Position numbers and translations under genes: made by a program
The notes under the pieces: model-generated
What the model was told of the DNA's origin: nothing
Seen by the model: the letters and a program-made list of their open reading frames with translations, nothing else
The model's database searches: none
NCBI GenBank assembly: GCA_012839085.1
Contig: DUNZ01000087.1
Span: 1-43,180 of the forward strand
Length of the DNA: 43,180 bases
Origin: Clostridiales bacterium
GTDB lineage: Bacteria > Bacillota > Clostridia > Lachnospirales > Lachnospiraceae
Direction of reading: 5' to 3'
Shown: positions 24,913-33,991 of the stretch, in pieces
Layout: each line of letters starts with the position of its first letter
How positions within the stretch are numbered: position 1 is the first letter of the stretch

Positions 24913-25014
24913 ATAATTCATAGTCAAGGATTACTTTATTTAACAAATATCATCGTACAAATTAGCGATTAGGGAACAAAGCATAAAAGATAGGAAGAAA
25001 GGCATGGTTGTTAT

Positions 25015-26859
25015 ATGAAGGACAGAATAAAAGAGTTACTAGCAAAACCATATTTTATCGCCATATTATTTGCATTTAAAATGATGGTATACTATTCTCT
25101 TATCGAAGTAAATAAAATGGAAGTTGTTTTAATAATATTGAGTCTCCTGGTGTGGGGGATAATTTTTGTCTGCTTTGGAGGCTCAACCCTAAAGCGTAAA
25201 AGAGGAATATTCCTAACGGTATATATTCTCTTTAGCTTACTGATGTTTGCAGATACCATGTATTACAATTACTATAATCAGACAGTTTCTATCCGGCAGC
25301 TATGGCAAGCAAAAAGTGTCACAGCAGTACCCAAAAGTTTTATTGCGACTTTGATACCGGCAAGTTTTCTCTTATTTATAGATATTCCATTTATCTATTA
25401 TAGCTTTAAAAAGATATCCATCCGCTTGTCTTATCCCTGTGGGAAGACAAGGAGACGGATTCGAATGGCTGTTTATAGTTTAACTGTAGTAATTATCCTG
25501 TTGATTGCCAATCCTCTAAACTCAGTAGCATTTGAACGGGTGAATAAGATGGAGTTTTTTACAAGCCATGTAAACGATATCTATGAAACCATCTCCAGCA
25601 ACCTAGCCCCGGAAACAATGGAGGAGGAAGAGATTCTCCAAGTCTTAGAAGAAGTTACGGTAACACCAGAAGCTCCTATGTATCGGGGAATCGGAAAGGA
25701 TAAAAACCTGATTGTGATACAATTAGAAGCATTTCAGGATTTTGTTATAGGAGCCGAGTATAATGGACAGGAGATTACACCAAATCTAAATCAGCTTCTT
25801 GAACAAGATACGCTATATTTTGACCAATTTTATTCGAATACTGGAAAAGGTAATACAGCGGACGCAGAATTTACTAGTTTAAATAGTATATATCCTTTAA
25901 TTGATGGTGAAATCTATCGATTGTATGAAGAGAATACTTTTAATGGCCTTCCATGGTTAATGCGGGAACTAGGATATTATGCCTTTGCTATTCATGGTTT
26001 TGAGGGTGATTTCTGGAATAGAGAGTATGCCTATCCAAATCAAGGATTTCAGGATTATCTTAGTATGGAGGATTTAGAACAGGATGACTTGATCGGGATG
26101 GGTATTTCCGATAAATCCATGTTCAGGCAACTGGTACCAGTGTTAGAAAGTCTAGAGAAACCCTTCTTTAGCTTTGTGATCACTCTTACCAACCATCATC
26201 CTTATGTGTTGGAAGAAGATTTATGTACCATTGAACTGTTAGAGGAAGATAAGGATACGAAATTTGGTGATTACCTGCAGACCATTCGATATACCGATGA
26301 AGCCATTGGACAATTAATAGAGGACTTAAAAAAGGCAGGATTGTATGAAAACACTGTAATTGCTCTTTATGGAGATCATCATGGCTTAAATTGTGGCATG
26401 GACGATGTCAATGAAAGTATGAGTCGCTATCTGGGTCGTACCTATGATTATGATGAAATGTTAAATGTTCCTATGATAATCCATGTCCCTGGTAGCGGTA
26501 TCAAAGATACCATTAGTGTTACTGGCGGACAGATTGATTTTATGCCCACCATAGCTAATATTATGGAGATTGATCTGGGAGATAACCGTTTTGTTCTCGG
26601 CCAGGATCTGGCAAATGCTCAAGAGGGTTTTGTAGCATTTACCACTTATCTTTTCGAAGGTTCCTTTGCGACCAATGATATTGTTTTTGAAATATCAAGA
26701 GAAGGGGTATTTGAAGGTAGTAGGGCCTGGAAGATCGGTACCAATGAGGAGGTAGATGCATCCCTTTATAAGGAAGAATATGAAAAGGCTTTATTATTAA
26801 AAAAGACCTCAGAGGAAATATTAAAACAAAATCTCCTAGAAAATTATATTGAACATTAA
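25015..26859 (+). CDS. LtaS-like phosphoglycerol transferase (sulfatase fold)
   Basis: This 614-residue membrane enzyme resembles lipoteichoic acid synthase. Five hydrophobic segments lie in the first ~170 residues, followed by an extracellular sulfatase-fold domain. Active-site elements: the metal-binding Glu in VIQLEAFQDF, the putative catalytic Thr in GKGNTADAEF, and the C-terminal metal site in ALYGDHHG. NHHPY and GGQIDFMPTIAN match the family. It probably transfers phosphoglycerol or a related group to surface polymer or glycan; the true acceptor is unknown. The SD is weak (AAAGG 12 nt upstream), suggesting low translation. A terminator-like hairpin follows. Confidence 0.88.
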   Translation: MKDRIKELLAKPYFIAILFAFKMMVYYSLIEVNKMEVVLIILSLLVWGIIFVCFGGSTLKRKRGIFLTVYILFSLLMFADTMYYNYYNQTVSIRQLWQAKSVTAVPKSFIATLIPASFLLFIDIPFIYYSFKKISIRLSYPCGKTRRRIRMAVYSLTVVIILLIANPLNSVAFERVNKMEFFTSHVNDIYETISSNLAPETMEEEEILQVLEEVTVTPEAPMYRGIGKDKNLIVIQLEAFQDFVIGAEYNGQEITPNLNQLLEQDTLYFDQFYSNTGKGNTADAEFTSLNSIYPLIDGEIYRLYEENTFNGLPWLMRELGYYAFAIHGFEGDFWNREYAYPNQGFQDYLSMEDLEQDDLIGMGISDKSMFRQLVPVLESLEKPFFSFVITLTNHHPYVLEEDLCTIELLEEDKDTKFGDYLQTIRYTDEAIGQLIEDLKKAGLYENTVIALYGDHHGLNCGMDDVNESMSRYLGRTYDYDEMLNVPMIIHVPGSGIKDTISVTGGQIDFMPTIANIMEIDLGDNRFVLGQDLANAQEGFVAFTTYLFEGSFATNDIVFEISREGVFEGSRAWKIGTNEEVDASLYKEEYEKALLLKKTSEEILKQNLLENYIEH

Positions 26860-26865
26860 AAAATT

Positions 26866-26903
26866 AGGCTGTTGTAGAACATCTTGTTTTGCAGCAGTCT
26901 TTA
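26866..26903 (+). terminator. Terminator-like hairpin after the LtaS-like gene
   Basis: AGGCTGTTGTA (26866-26876) pairs over 11 bp (three G-U) with TGCAGCAGTCT (26890-26900). The T tail is short. Confidence 0.6.
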
Positions 26904-26912
26904 TTGAATAAT

Positions 26913-27179
26913 AGGATGAATTCAATATTTAGGGTATAATTGATATATGTGAATAATAAATAACTAGAAACAATTGAATTCAGCGGAATTATAAATAACT
27001 AGATATCATTGAAATCAACGGGATAATCAACACTTAGAAATAATCGATATATGTGCCATAAAAATAGTTAGAAATAACTAAAAGCAGCGGGATTATAAAG
27101 AACTAGAAATCATTGAAATCAACGGGATAATCAATACTTAGAAATAATGGATGTAAGTAGAATAATATTTAGTTAGAAA
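26913..27179. repeat. ~104-bp tandem repeats upstream of the patatin gene
   Basis: Two full copies (CAGCGG at 26981 and 27085, AACTAG at 26997 and 27101, GAAATC at 27011 and 27115, all 104 bp apart) and a degenerate partial first copy (GATATATGTG at 26942, again at 27046) fill the intergenic region. The last copy ends at the patatin start region with AGTTAGAAA. A TATAAT at 26935-26940 lies in the first copy. No gene is present in these 335 nt. Confidence 0.8.
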
Positions 27180-27194
27180 ATGAATGGTGATACT

Positions 27195-28412
27195 ATGAAA
27201 AGAAGGAAATTCGACTTTAGTAAAGAATATGGTATTGTTCTAGAAGGTGGGGGAGCCAAGGGAGCCTACCAAATTGGGGTATGGAAGGCCTTATTGGAAT
27301 GTGGAGTTAAAATAAAGGGGATTGCTGGTGTATCCGTGGGGGCTTTAAATGGAGCACTTATGTGTATGGGTAATTTAGATAAAGCCATTGATATATGGAA
27401 AAATATTAGCTATTCCAAGATTATGAATGTGAACGATATGAATATGGAAAAAATAATGGGCAGAAGATTTAAGGAAATTAGCTTGCAAGAAATAAGAAGA
27501 CAGAGTATAAAGTTTATTTCTGAAGGTGGCTTTGATATTACACCCTTAAGGCAGTTAATTGAAGAGAATGTTGATGAGCAAGCAATCAAAGCATCCAATA
27601 TGGAGCTTATTCTAGGAACCTTTTCCTTAACCAATCTAAAGGAGATTGAAATTTCAGTAAATGAGATAGAAGAGGGAAATTTGAAAGATTATCTAATCGC
27701 CAGTGCCAGTTTTCCCCTCTTTAAAAACACCAAATTAAATGGGAAAAAATATCTGGACGGAGGTATTATCAATAATGTTCCCATTGATATGTTAATCAAC
27801 CGGGGATATAAAGATATTATTGTTGTAAGAATCTATGGGATTGGTTTGGAAAAGAAGGTTAAAATTCCTGAGGATGTGAATGTAACGGTTATAGCTCCAG
27901 GGAAATACCTATGCAATGTTTTGGAGTTTAATCCTAAGAAAGCTGCCAGAAATATCAATCTAGGATATTATGATGCCCTAAGGATGTTGAAATCCCTGGA
28001 TGGCCGTGACTATTATATCTCCGATCATCAAGTAAATGCTGATGGGGAATTTATAAATAATGAAGAAAAATACTTAGATGCCCTACTAAGAGTAGATGAG
28101 GAAAGGGTTGAAAACCTTCTTAACTTTTGTAACAAAGCAGCCTTGGCCTACGACTCACCCCTTCGAAACCTTACTGAAATCATATATCCTCATTTGGCAA
28201 ATCTTTTAGGCTTAGAAAAAAACTGGGATTACCGTGAATTATATTATGTTCTACTGGAGTATGCAGCTAAAAAGCTTCGCATACCCAGATTTAGAATATA
28301 TACTAGGGAACAATTTGCTCAAACAATTGAGCAAAAAATGCAAGCATGGATAGAGAAAGAAAATTTACCTAACACAATCATGGATTTGGTCTTGACAATT
28401 ATAAAAGAATAG
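27195..28412 (+). CDS. Patatin-like phospholipase
   Basis: This 405-residue acyl hydrolase uses the patatin Ser-Asp dyad. The oxyanion loop GGGAKGAYQIGV, the nucleophile elbow GVSVGALNG and the catalytic Asp in YLDGGIINNVPIDML are all intact. The C-terminal ~200 residues are not recognised. I prefer the ATG at 27195, with GGTGA 4 nt upstream; an in-frame ATG at 27180 lacks an SD and abuts the repeats. No signal peptide, so it is probably cytoplasmic or peripheral. Its transcription must start within or before the tandem repeats. Substrate is unknown. Confidence 0.9.
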   Translation: MKRRKFDFSKEYGIVLEGGGAKGAYQIGVWKALLECGVKIKGIAGVSVGALNGALMCMGNLDKAIDIWKNISYSKIMNVNDMNMEKIMGRRFKEISLQEIRRQSIKFISEGGFDITPLRQLIEENVDEQAIKASNMELILGTFSLTNLKEIEISVNEIEEGNLKDYLIASASFPLFKNTKLNGKKYLDGGIINNVPIDMLINRGYKDIIVVRIYGIGLEKKVKIPEDVNVTVIAPGKYLCNVLEFNPKKAARNINLGYYDALRMLKSLDGRDYYISDHQVNADGEFINNEEKYLDALLRVDEERVENLLNFCNKAALAYDSPLRNLTEIIYPHLANLLGLEKNWDYRELYYVLLEYAAKKLRIPRFRIYTREQFAQTIEQKMQAWIEKENLPNTIMDLVLTIIKE

Positions 28413-28513
28413 AATAATGTATAAATAAACACAAAACAGAATAAATATAAATACTTACTAAAATCTTTCAAAACAAAATTCAAGACAAATCTATAATGAT
28501 TGGGAGGGTTATT

Positions 28514-29452
28514 ATGAATTTAAAAGGTCGTAGTTTTTTAACTTTAAAAGATTATACAGCTGATGAGATTGAATATTTAATAGAGCTGGCAGAGGATTTA
28601 AAAAAGAAAAAGAAAGAAGGAATTACAGGTAATAGCTTAAAGGGAAAAAATATTGCCTTGATTTTTGAAAAACCATCCACAAGAACCCGCTGTTCTTTTA
28701 CCGTTGCTTGTGTTGATGAAGGTGGTCATCCAGAATATCTAGGTAAGGACGATATTCAATTGGGGCATAAAGAAAGTGTGGAAGATACCGCTAGAGTTCT
28801 TGGAAGGATGTTTGATGGAATTGAGTTTCGTGGCTATAAGCAAGAAACGGTTGAAAAACTTGCCAAATATTCTGGGGTTCCAGTTTGGAATGGCTTAACA
28901 GATACATACCATCCAACTCAAATTCTTGCTGACTTCTTGACTTTAAAAGAGCAGTTTGGTAAGCTAAAAGGGTTAAAAATGGTATATGTCGGTGATGGGC
29001 GAAATAATATGGCAAACAGCTTGATGATTGGTGCATCCAAGCTGGGAATTCATTTTACTATTCTAGCGCCCAAAGCCCTATGGCCTAGTGAAGAATTGAT
29101 AAAGGAATGTAGTCAATATGCAATAGAATCAAAAAGTCAGCTTCTTGTTTCGGATTCCCTAGAAGCTGTTGCTGGTGCTGATGCGATTTATACGGATGTT
29201 TGGTGTTCCATGGGTGAAGAGGATCTGGCAGCAGAGCGTATTGCACTTTTAAAACCATATCAGGTGAACGATGCCTTGATGGACTTATCCCAAAAGGAAC
29301 ATACCATTTTCCTACATTGTCTGCCTGCTGTCAAAGGCAATGAAGTGACTGAAGAAGTTTTTGAGCGGTTTGCTGATGTCATTTTTAATCAAGCAGAGAA
29401 TCGGATGCACACAATAAAAGCTATTATGGTTGCTACTTTGGGGAATAATTAA
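28514..29452 (+). CDS. argF: Ornithine carbamoyltransferase
   Basis: This 312-residue enzyme converts ornithine and carbamoyl phosphate to citrulline in arginine synthesis (or runs in reverse in the arginine deiminase pathway). The carbamoyl-phosphate loop is STRTR (55-59), followed by HPTQ (132-135), DVWCSMG (ornithine loop, ~227-233) and HCLPA (267-271). The start is ATG 28514, with GGGAGGG 5 nt upstream; the ATG 18 nt earlier has no SD. A TATAAT at 28492-28497 is very close to the SD and may not be the real promoter. No other arginine genes adjoin, so anabolic versus catabolic role is open. Confidence 0.94.
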   Translation: MNLKGRSFLTLKDYTADEIEYLIELAEDLKKKKKEGITGNSLKGKNIALIFEKPSTRTRCSFTVACVDEGGHPEYLGKDDIQLGHKESVEDTARVLGRMFDGIEFRGYKQETVEKLAKYSGVPVWNGLTDTYHPTQILADFLTLKEQFGKLKGLKMVYVGDGRNNMANSLMIGASKLGIHFTILAPKALWPSEELIKECSQYAIESKSQLLVSDSLEAVAGADAIYTDVWCSMGEEDLAAERIALLKPYQVNDALMDLSQKEHTIFLHCLPAVKGNEVTEEVFERFADVIFNQAENRMHTIKAIMVATLGNN

Positions 29453-29516
29453 AGATAGATTACAAGCAAGGAATCCAGTTACACAAATTGCAGAGAACAG
29501 ATAGGAGAAATAGTTA

Positions 29517-29846
29517 ATGTATCAGGATAGGGTAGTTTTATGCGCTAGCAGTGCCTATACAAAGAAATTCTGGTTCAATGAGGATTTTAAGACCTTACCA
29601 GAACCAATTCAGCAGGAATTGAAAATCATCTGTGTACTTTTTACAGAGGATGTTGGAGGAGTGCTTTCCTTGGAATATGAGGAAGATGGAACCTTGGTTT
29701 TAAAAGCAGCAGCAGATGAAGGGGATTATCTCTATGATGAAATTGGTAGTGTCTTAAAAATAAAGGAAATACAAAGGACGAAAGCAGAGTTATTGGAATC
29801 CTTGGAATTGTATTATAAGGTTTTTTTCCTGGATGGAAATGCTTAA
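29517..29846 (+). CDS. Small conserved protein, DUF6145-like
   Basis: This 109-residue soluble acidic protein resembles what I recall as DUF6145 in Lachnospiraceae, though I am not certain. Visible: VVLCASSAYTKKFWFNEDFKTLP, then LCVLFTEDVGG-type strands (ICVLFTEDVGGVLSLEYEEDG) and a C-terminal helix. No catalytic motif, membrane segment or zinc site is seen. SD AGGAG is before the ATG. It sits 27 nt before coaX and 64 nt after argF, on the same strand, so it is probably co-transcribed with coaX and dusB. Function is unknown. Confidence 0.75.
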   Translation: MYQDRVVLCASSAYTKKFWFNEDFKTLPEPIQQELKIICVLFTEDVGGVLSLEYEEDGTLVLKAAADEGDYLYDEIGSVLKIKEIQRTKAELLESLELYYKVFFLDGNA

Positions 29847-29873
29847 ATACCTAGATTGTAGTGGAGGTGGATT

Positions 29874-30650
29874 ATGTTACTGGTTATCGACATTGGAAAT
29901 ACAAATATCACACTGGGTGTTTTTGAGGATATCACACTAAAGACCTCATTTCGCATGACGACCCAGAAGACTCGAACCTCAGACGAATATGGTCTGCTTA
30001 TTTGTAATATACTAGAGATGAAAAAAATCAACAAAGAGGAAATTAAGGAAGTTACCATATCTAGTGTTGTTCCTAAAATCATGCATTCTTTTGTCTTGGC
30101 AATTGTAAATTGTTTGGGAATAAACCCATTAATTGTGGGAACAGGAACAAAAACTGGAATTAAGATAGTTACTGCAAATCCCAAGGAAATTGGAGCCGAT
30201 CGAGTTGTGGATGCAGTTGCCGCCTACGATATTTATGGTGGGCCTGTTTTAGTAATGGATTTTGGAACAGCCATTACTTATGATTTAATAACGGAAGATG
30301 GTGCTTTTATTGCAGGAGTTACCAGTCCAGGACTTCAAATATCAGCAAATGCATTATGGAATGATACGGCCAAACTTCCAGAGATTGAAATAATAAAGCC
30401 AAATTCCATTTTAGCTAAAGATACTGTGACCAGTATGCAAGCGGGCTTGGTTTATGGATGTATCGGGCAGACGGAGTACATTGTTAGAAAAATGATACAG
30501 GAAGCTGATATTAAAAACTGTAGAGTGGTTGCAACTGGGGGCTTGGGTAAGATTATAGCCGAAGCGACGGATGTGATTGAAGTCTATGATCCAAACCTTA
30601 CTCTAAAGGGGCTTAAGATTATTACAGATAAAAATAGATTCGGGAGATAA
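29874..30650 (+). CDS. coaX: Type III pantothenate kinase
   Basis: CoaX phosphorylates pantothenate in the first step of coenzyme A synthesis. The 258 residues are normal. ASKHA-fold signatures: [14 protein letters not shown] (phosphate 1), [25 protein letters not shown] (phosphate 2) and [10 protein letters not shown] (adenosine). The SD GGAGGTGG is before the ATG. dusB begins one base after the stop codon, indicating tight co-transcription. Confidence 0.96.
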   Translation: MLLVIDIGNTNITLGVFEDITLKTSFRMTTQKTRTSDEYGLLICNILEMKKINKEEIKEVTISSVVPKIMHSFVLAIVNCLGINPLIVGTGTKTGIKIVTANPKEIGADRVVDAVAAYDIYGGPVLVMDFGTAITYDLITEDGAFIAGVTSPGLQISANALWNDTAKLPEIEIIKPNSILAKDTVTSMQAGLVYGCIGQTEYIVRKMIQEADIKNCRVVATGGLGKIIAEATDVIEVYDPNLTLKGLKIITDKNRFGR

Positions 30651-30651
30651 T

Positions 30652-31632
30652 ATGGGTAAGAGGTTAAGCATTGGAAATGTAGAATTAAAAGGAAATATAT
30701 TTTTAGGACCTATGGCAGGAGTTAGTGACCTGCCTTTTCGTTTATTATGCAAGGAAAAAGGTGCTGATTTCGTTTATACCGAAATGGTAAGTGCAAAGGG
30801 GATTCAATATAAGAATAAGAATACGGAGAACTTATTATGCATAGCGGAGGAAGAAAGACCTGCAGCCCTACAATTGTTTGGTTCGGATCCTTTCATTCTG
30901 AGTGAAACTGCAAAACAAATTGAAGATAGAAACTTTGACATCCTTGATATTAATATGGGATGCCCTGTTCCCAAGGTAGTAAACTGCGGTGAGGGTTCCG
31001 CCTTAATGAAGAATCCCAAATTAATCGCCGACATTGTATCAAAAGTTTCAAAAGCAATACAAAAGCCAGTCACTGTAAAAATTAGAAAAGGTTTTGGAGA
31101 GGATTTAATCAATGCCGTAGAAGTGGCAAAGATAGCGGAGGCCAATGGTGCCGCTGCAGTAGCGGTTCATGGCAGAACAAGGGAGCAGTTTTACAGTGGA
31201 AAAGCCGATTGGGAGATTATTAGGAAGGTTAAGGAGGCGGTTCAAATTCCAGTCATCGGTAGTGGGGATGTCTTTCATCCAGAGGATGCTAAGAGGATGA
31301 TAGAGATGACTGGATGCGATGCTATTATGATAGCTAGAGGAGCCAGAGGGAACCCATGGATTTTTGAGCAGATAAAAACATATTTGGAACAAGGTATCTT
31401 ATTACCGAAACCAGATATGATAGAAGTAAAAGATATGATACTACGTCATGCTAAAATGATTGTGGAATATAAAGGTGAATATATTGGGCTTCGGGAAATG
31501 AGAAAGCATGTGGCTTGGTACACAACCGGCTATAAAGATAGTGCAAAATTAAGAAATAAGATTAGTGAAATCGAAAGTATGGAAGCCTTGGAAAAGTTAA
31601 TGGATGATTATATCCATAGTCTGAAAAAATAA
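30652..31632 (+). CDS. dusB: tRNA-dihydrouridine synthase
   Basis: This 326-residue FMN flavoenzyme reduces uridines in tRNA. It is DusB-type: FLGPMAGVSDLPFR (FMN binding), NMGCPVPKV with the catalytic Cys, VTVKIRKGF, VHGRTREQFYSG, VIGSGDVF and MIARGARGNPW. The SD GGGAGAT overlaps the end of coaX. In many relatives greA and lysS follow dusB; here a 156-nt gap with a promoter leads to asd instead. Confidence 0.95.
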   Translation: MGKRLSIGNVELKGNIFLGPMAGVSDLPFRLLCKEKGADFVYTEMVSAKGIQYKNKNTENLLCIAEEERPAALQLFGSDPFILSETAKQIEDRNFDILDINMGCPVPKVVNCGEGSALMKNPKLIADIVSKVSKAIQKPVTVKIRKGFGEDLINAVEVAKIAEANGAAAVAVHGRTREQFYSGKADWEIIRKVKEAVQIPVIGSGDVFHPEDAKRMIEMTGCDAIMIARGARGNPWIFEQIKTYLEQGILLPKPDMIEVKDMILRHAKMIVEYKGEYIGLREMRKHVAWYTTGYKDSAKLRNKISEIESMEALEKLMDDYIHSLKK

Positions 31633-31703
31633 ACAAACAATTTATCGAAAAGTAGATAATCATATAAAAATGTTACAAATATTATTATTTGCATAAATAA
31701 TCA

Positions 31704-31731
31704 TTGATTTTTCTGCAAAATGGTGTATAGT
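31704..31731 (+). promoter_or_regulatory. Promoter for asd
   Basis: TTGATT (31704-31709), a 16-nt spacer and TATAGT (31726-31731). The leader is only about 50 nt, too short for a lysine riboswitch. Confidence 0.5.
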
Positions 31732-31788
31732 ATATTTACTAGAAAGACACTTGTTTGTCACAGAGAAACAGAGACGGAGGGAAAGTGA

Positions 31789-32877
31789 ATGAATAAGTTA
31801 CGGGTTGGAATTCTTGGTGGTACTGGTATGGTTGGACAGAGATTTATATCCCTGCTGGAAAATCATCCTTGGTTTGAAGTGGTTACTGTAGCGGCTAGCC
31901 CTAGAAGCGAAGGGAAGACTTATGAAGAAGCGGTTGCTGGTCGTTGGAAAATGAGCACACCAATGCCTGAGAAGGTAAAAAAATTAATTGTTAAGAACGT
32001 AAATGATGTTGATGAAGTTAGCGAAACGGTAGATTTCGTTTTTAGTGCTGTAGATATGAGTAAAGAGGAAATCAAAGCAATCGAAGAAGCCTATGCTAAA
32101 ACAGGGACACCTGTAGTATCAAATAATAGTGCCCATCGTTGGACTCCTGATGTTCCCATGGTGGTGCCGGAAATTAATCCCCAGCATCTAAAGGTGATTG
32201 AGGATCAGAAAAAAAGATTGGGTACAGACAAAGGATTTATTGTAGTGAAACCAAATTGCTCCATTCAAAGCTATGCTCCGGCCTTGCATGCCTTAAAGGA
32301 GTATGGTCCTAAAGTGGTAGTAGCAACTACCTATCAAGCCATCTCTGGAGCCGGAAAGAATTTTTCTGATTGGCCAGAAATGGTTGATAATGTAATACCC
32401 TATATAGGGGGAGAAGAGGAAAAGAGCGAGCAGGAGCCATTACGTCTTTGGGGTAAGGTGGTAGATGGTCAAATCGTGAAGGCAGAAGGGCCAATCATTA
32501 CGACTCAGTGTATTCGTGTTCCTGTTTCAGATGGTCATACTGCAGCAGTGTTTGTAAGTTTTGAAAAGAAGCCATCCAAAGAAGAAATTATTAATGCTTG
32601 GAACAATTTCAAAGGACTTCCTCAGGAATTAGATTTACCCAGTGCACCGAAACAGTTTATGAAGTACTGTGAAGAGGAGAATCGTCCTCAAGCTAAACTA
32701 GACCGAGATTATGAGAATGGTATGGGAATCACCCTTGGTCGATTACGGGAAGATACTGTCTATGATTATAAATTTGTAGGGCTCTCTCATAATACAGTCC
32801 GTGGTGCAGCTGGTGGAGCAGTACTAATTGCTGAATTATTGAAAGCAGAGGGTTATATTACAAAAAAGGATCAATAG
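31789..32877 (+). CDS. asd: Aspartate-semialdehyde dehydrogenase
   Basis: This enzyme reduces aspartyl phosphate to the semialdehyde for lysine/diaminopimelate, threonine and methionine synthesis. The 362-residue protein has the NADP-binding GILGGTGMVGQRF, a substrate site SNNSAHRW, the catalytic Cys157 in KPNCSIQ, and the C-terminal GLSHNTVRGAAGG. The sequence style (SNNSAHR, KPNCSIQ) is the fungal/archaeal-type subfamily common in Clostridia rather than the E. coli type. The SD GGAGGGAAAGTG precedes the ATG. It appears monocistronic, with its own promoter and a strong terminator. Confidence 0.96.
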   Translation: MNKLRVGILGGTGMVGQRFISLLENHPWFEVVTVAASPRSEGKTYEEAVAGRWKMSTPMPEKVKKLIVKNVNDVDEVSETVDFVFSAVDMSKEEIKAIEEAYAKTGTPVVSNNSAHRWTPDVPMVVPEINPQHLKVIEDQKKRLGTDKGFIVVKPNCSIQSYAPALHALKEYGPKVVVATTYQAISGAGKNFSDWPEMVDNVIPYIGGEEEKSEQEPLRLWGKVVDGQIVKAEGPIITTQCIRVPVSDGHTAAVFVSFEKKPSKEEIINAWNNFKGLPQELDLPSAPKQFMKYCEEENRPQAKLDRDYENGMGITLGRLREDTVYDYKFVGLSHNTVRGAAGGAVLIAELLKAEGYITKKDQ

Positions 32878-32935
32878 ATTCGAGAACTATAGATACAATA
32901 AGATAGGATAATAGAGATATGCAATAAAATAAACA

Positions 32936-32980
32936 CCCCGATGGAGAAATAGAAAAGTTTCTCATCGGGGCATTCTTTTT
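32936..32980 (+). terminator. Terminator after asd, possibly bidirectional
   Basis: CCCCGATGGAGAAA pairs with TTTCTCATCGGGG (ending at 32970) with one bulged G, then CATTCTTTTT. On the other strand the hairpin also lies just past the end of the convergent minus-strand gene. Confidence 0.9.
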
Positions 32981-32990
32981 CATATTTAAA

Positions 32991-33695
32991 TTAAGGAAAC
33001 AATTGATATAAGAAACGGATAAAGTCTATGGTAATTTCTTTATGTTTTGCGTTTACAACAATTCCTAATACATAAGGCTCTGTACCATGAGCATTTTCTT
33101 TAAAAAACTCCGTATCTGTTAAGTAAATTCCATAAGCACTTTCTTGCTGATTATCCTCAGTACTGCATATATAAAACTTATCTGTCAGTGAGCTATATAA
33201 GTCGGTAGGTAATTGCTCGCTTAACTTATCAAAATACTCAGCATTGGCAAATTGTTTAAATTGTGATTCCGGTGCAATGATCACATCAATTTCTTTTGCG
33301 TGTACATGAGTCATCAAAACAGATTGCATATTGAGCGCATATTCATTATTGCCACTAAAATAAAAGGAATCATTAATATATATATTTTCCAGTTCTTTGG
33401 CTTGGATATGATTGGAAAATTCATTTTCTAATTCTTCTGCCTTATCCGGTAAAAATGGACTATCAACCACTGCTGCATAAAAGATGGTTTCAGGATCTGG
33501 AGTTACAATTTCATATATGGTATAAATGAATCCTGCTACAATAGCAACTATTATAAGAGCATGTACTTTATAATATTCCCACATATACTCAAACTTTTTT
33601 GACCATGGCAATTCACGGAGTTTTTCTTTTTCGGATTTTTCTTTTCTTGGCTGGTAAATTGCTGCATTATCATCAAGTCTAGTTTGCTTCGGCAT
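32991..33695 (-). CDS. Membrane-anchored protein of unknown function
   Basis: A 234-residue protein I do not recognise. A charged N-terminal tail of about 45 residues (KEKSEKEKLRELPWSKKFEYMWEYYK) precedes one hydrophobic segment (VHALIIVAIVAGFIYTIYEIV, about 46-66). The remaining ~165 residues are predicted outside the membrane. They start FYAAVVDSPFLPDKAEELENEF and include IDVIIAPESQFKQFA, reminiscent of the ligand-loop style of periplasmic binding-type domains, but this is only an impression. It is a type II (N-in) topology. The SD TGAGGT is 4 nt from the ATG. It is convergent with asd and divergent from the cellobiose phosphorylase gene. Confidence 0.75.
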   Translation of the reverse strand: MPKQTRLDDNAAIYQPRKEKSEKEKLRELPWSKKFEYMWEYYKVHALIIVAIVAGFIYTIYEIVTPDPETIFYAAVVDSPFLPDKAEELENEFSNHIQAKELENIYINDSFYFSGNNEYALNMQSVLMTHVHAKEIDVIIAPESQFKQFANAEYFDKLSEQLPTDLYSSLTDKFYICSTEDNQQESAYGIYLTDTEFFKENAHGTEPYVLGIVVNAKHKEITIDFIRFLYQLFP

Positions 33696-33991
33696 ATTAT
33701 TACCTCACTTTTGTTGGTATTTCCCTTGACCCGATTGTAATTTAATCGAGCATTATGTTAAATTAAGTTTAGCATAACTAACTACATAAAAAAAGAAAAT
33801 GTTTATTAAAAATGTATTAAAAAATCTTTGTAAGAAAATTTGAGATATATTTTGTGTTTGTCGAACAAAAGATACATGAAAGATATAAATATTACAGTAA
33901 TAATGCTAAATTAAATAAGTTGAAATGATTTAGTTGGTATACTATAATGAAAATATTGGGAGATACATATGAGCATAAGGAGGAAAGCAAG
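33696..33991. other. A+T-rich divergent intergenic region
   Basis: 296 nt without a gene. It holds the clear cellobiose phosphorylase promoter (33920-33948). I found no convincing CRE or operator palindrome and no clear -35/-10 pair for the minus-strand gene. Confidence 0.4.
33920..33948 (+). promoter_or_regulatory. Promoter for the cellobiose phosphorylase gene
   Basis: TTGAAA (33920-33925), a 17-nt spacer and a perfect TATAAT (33943-33948). The predicted transcript start is near 33955, which rules out the in-frame ATG at 33947 and supports ATG 33992. Confidence 0.78.

Noticed and set aside
28441-28513. ArgR operator and promoter directly before argF
   Set aside because: GAATAAATATAAATAC loosely resembles an Arg box and TATAAT is present at 28492, but the match is weak in such A+T-rich DNA and the -10 lies too close to the SD.
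31633-31788. Lysine riboswitch before asd
   Set aside because: Only about 50 nt lie between the promoter and the start codon, and no lysine-element motifs are present.
33947-33991. Upstream start for cellobiose phosphorylase
   Set aside because: ATG 33947 lies in the -10 box of the promoter and lacks an SD; 33992 has AGGAGG.
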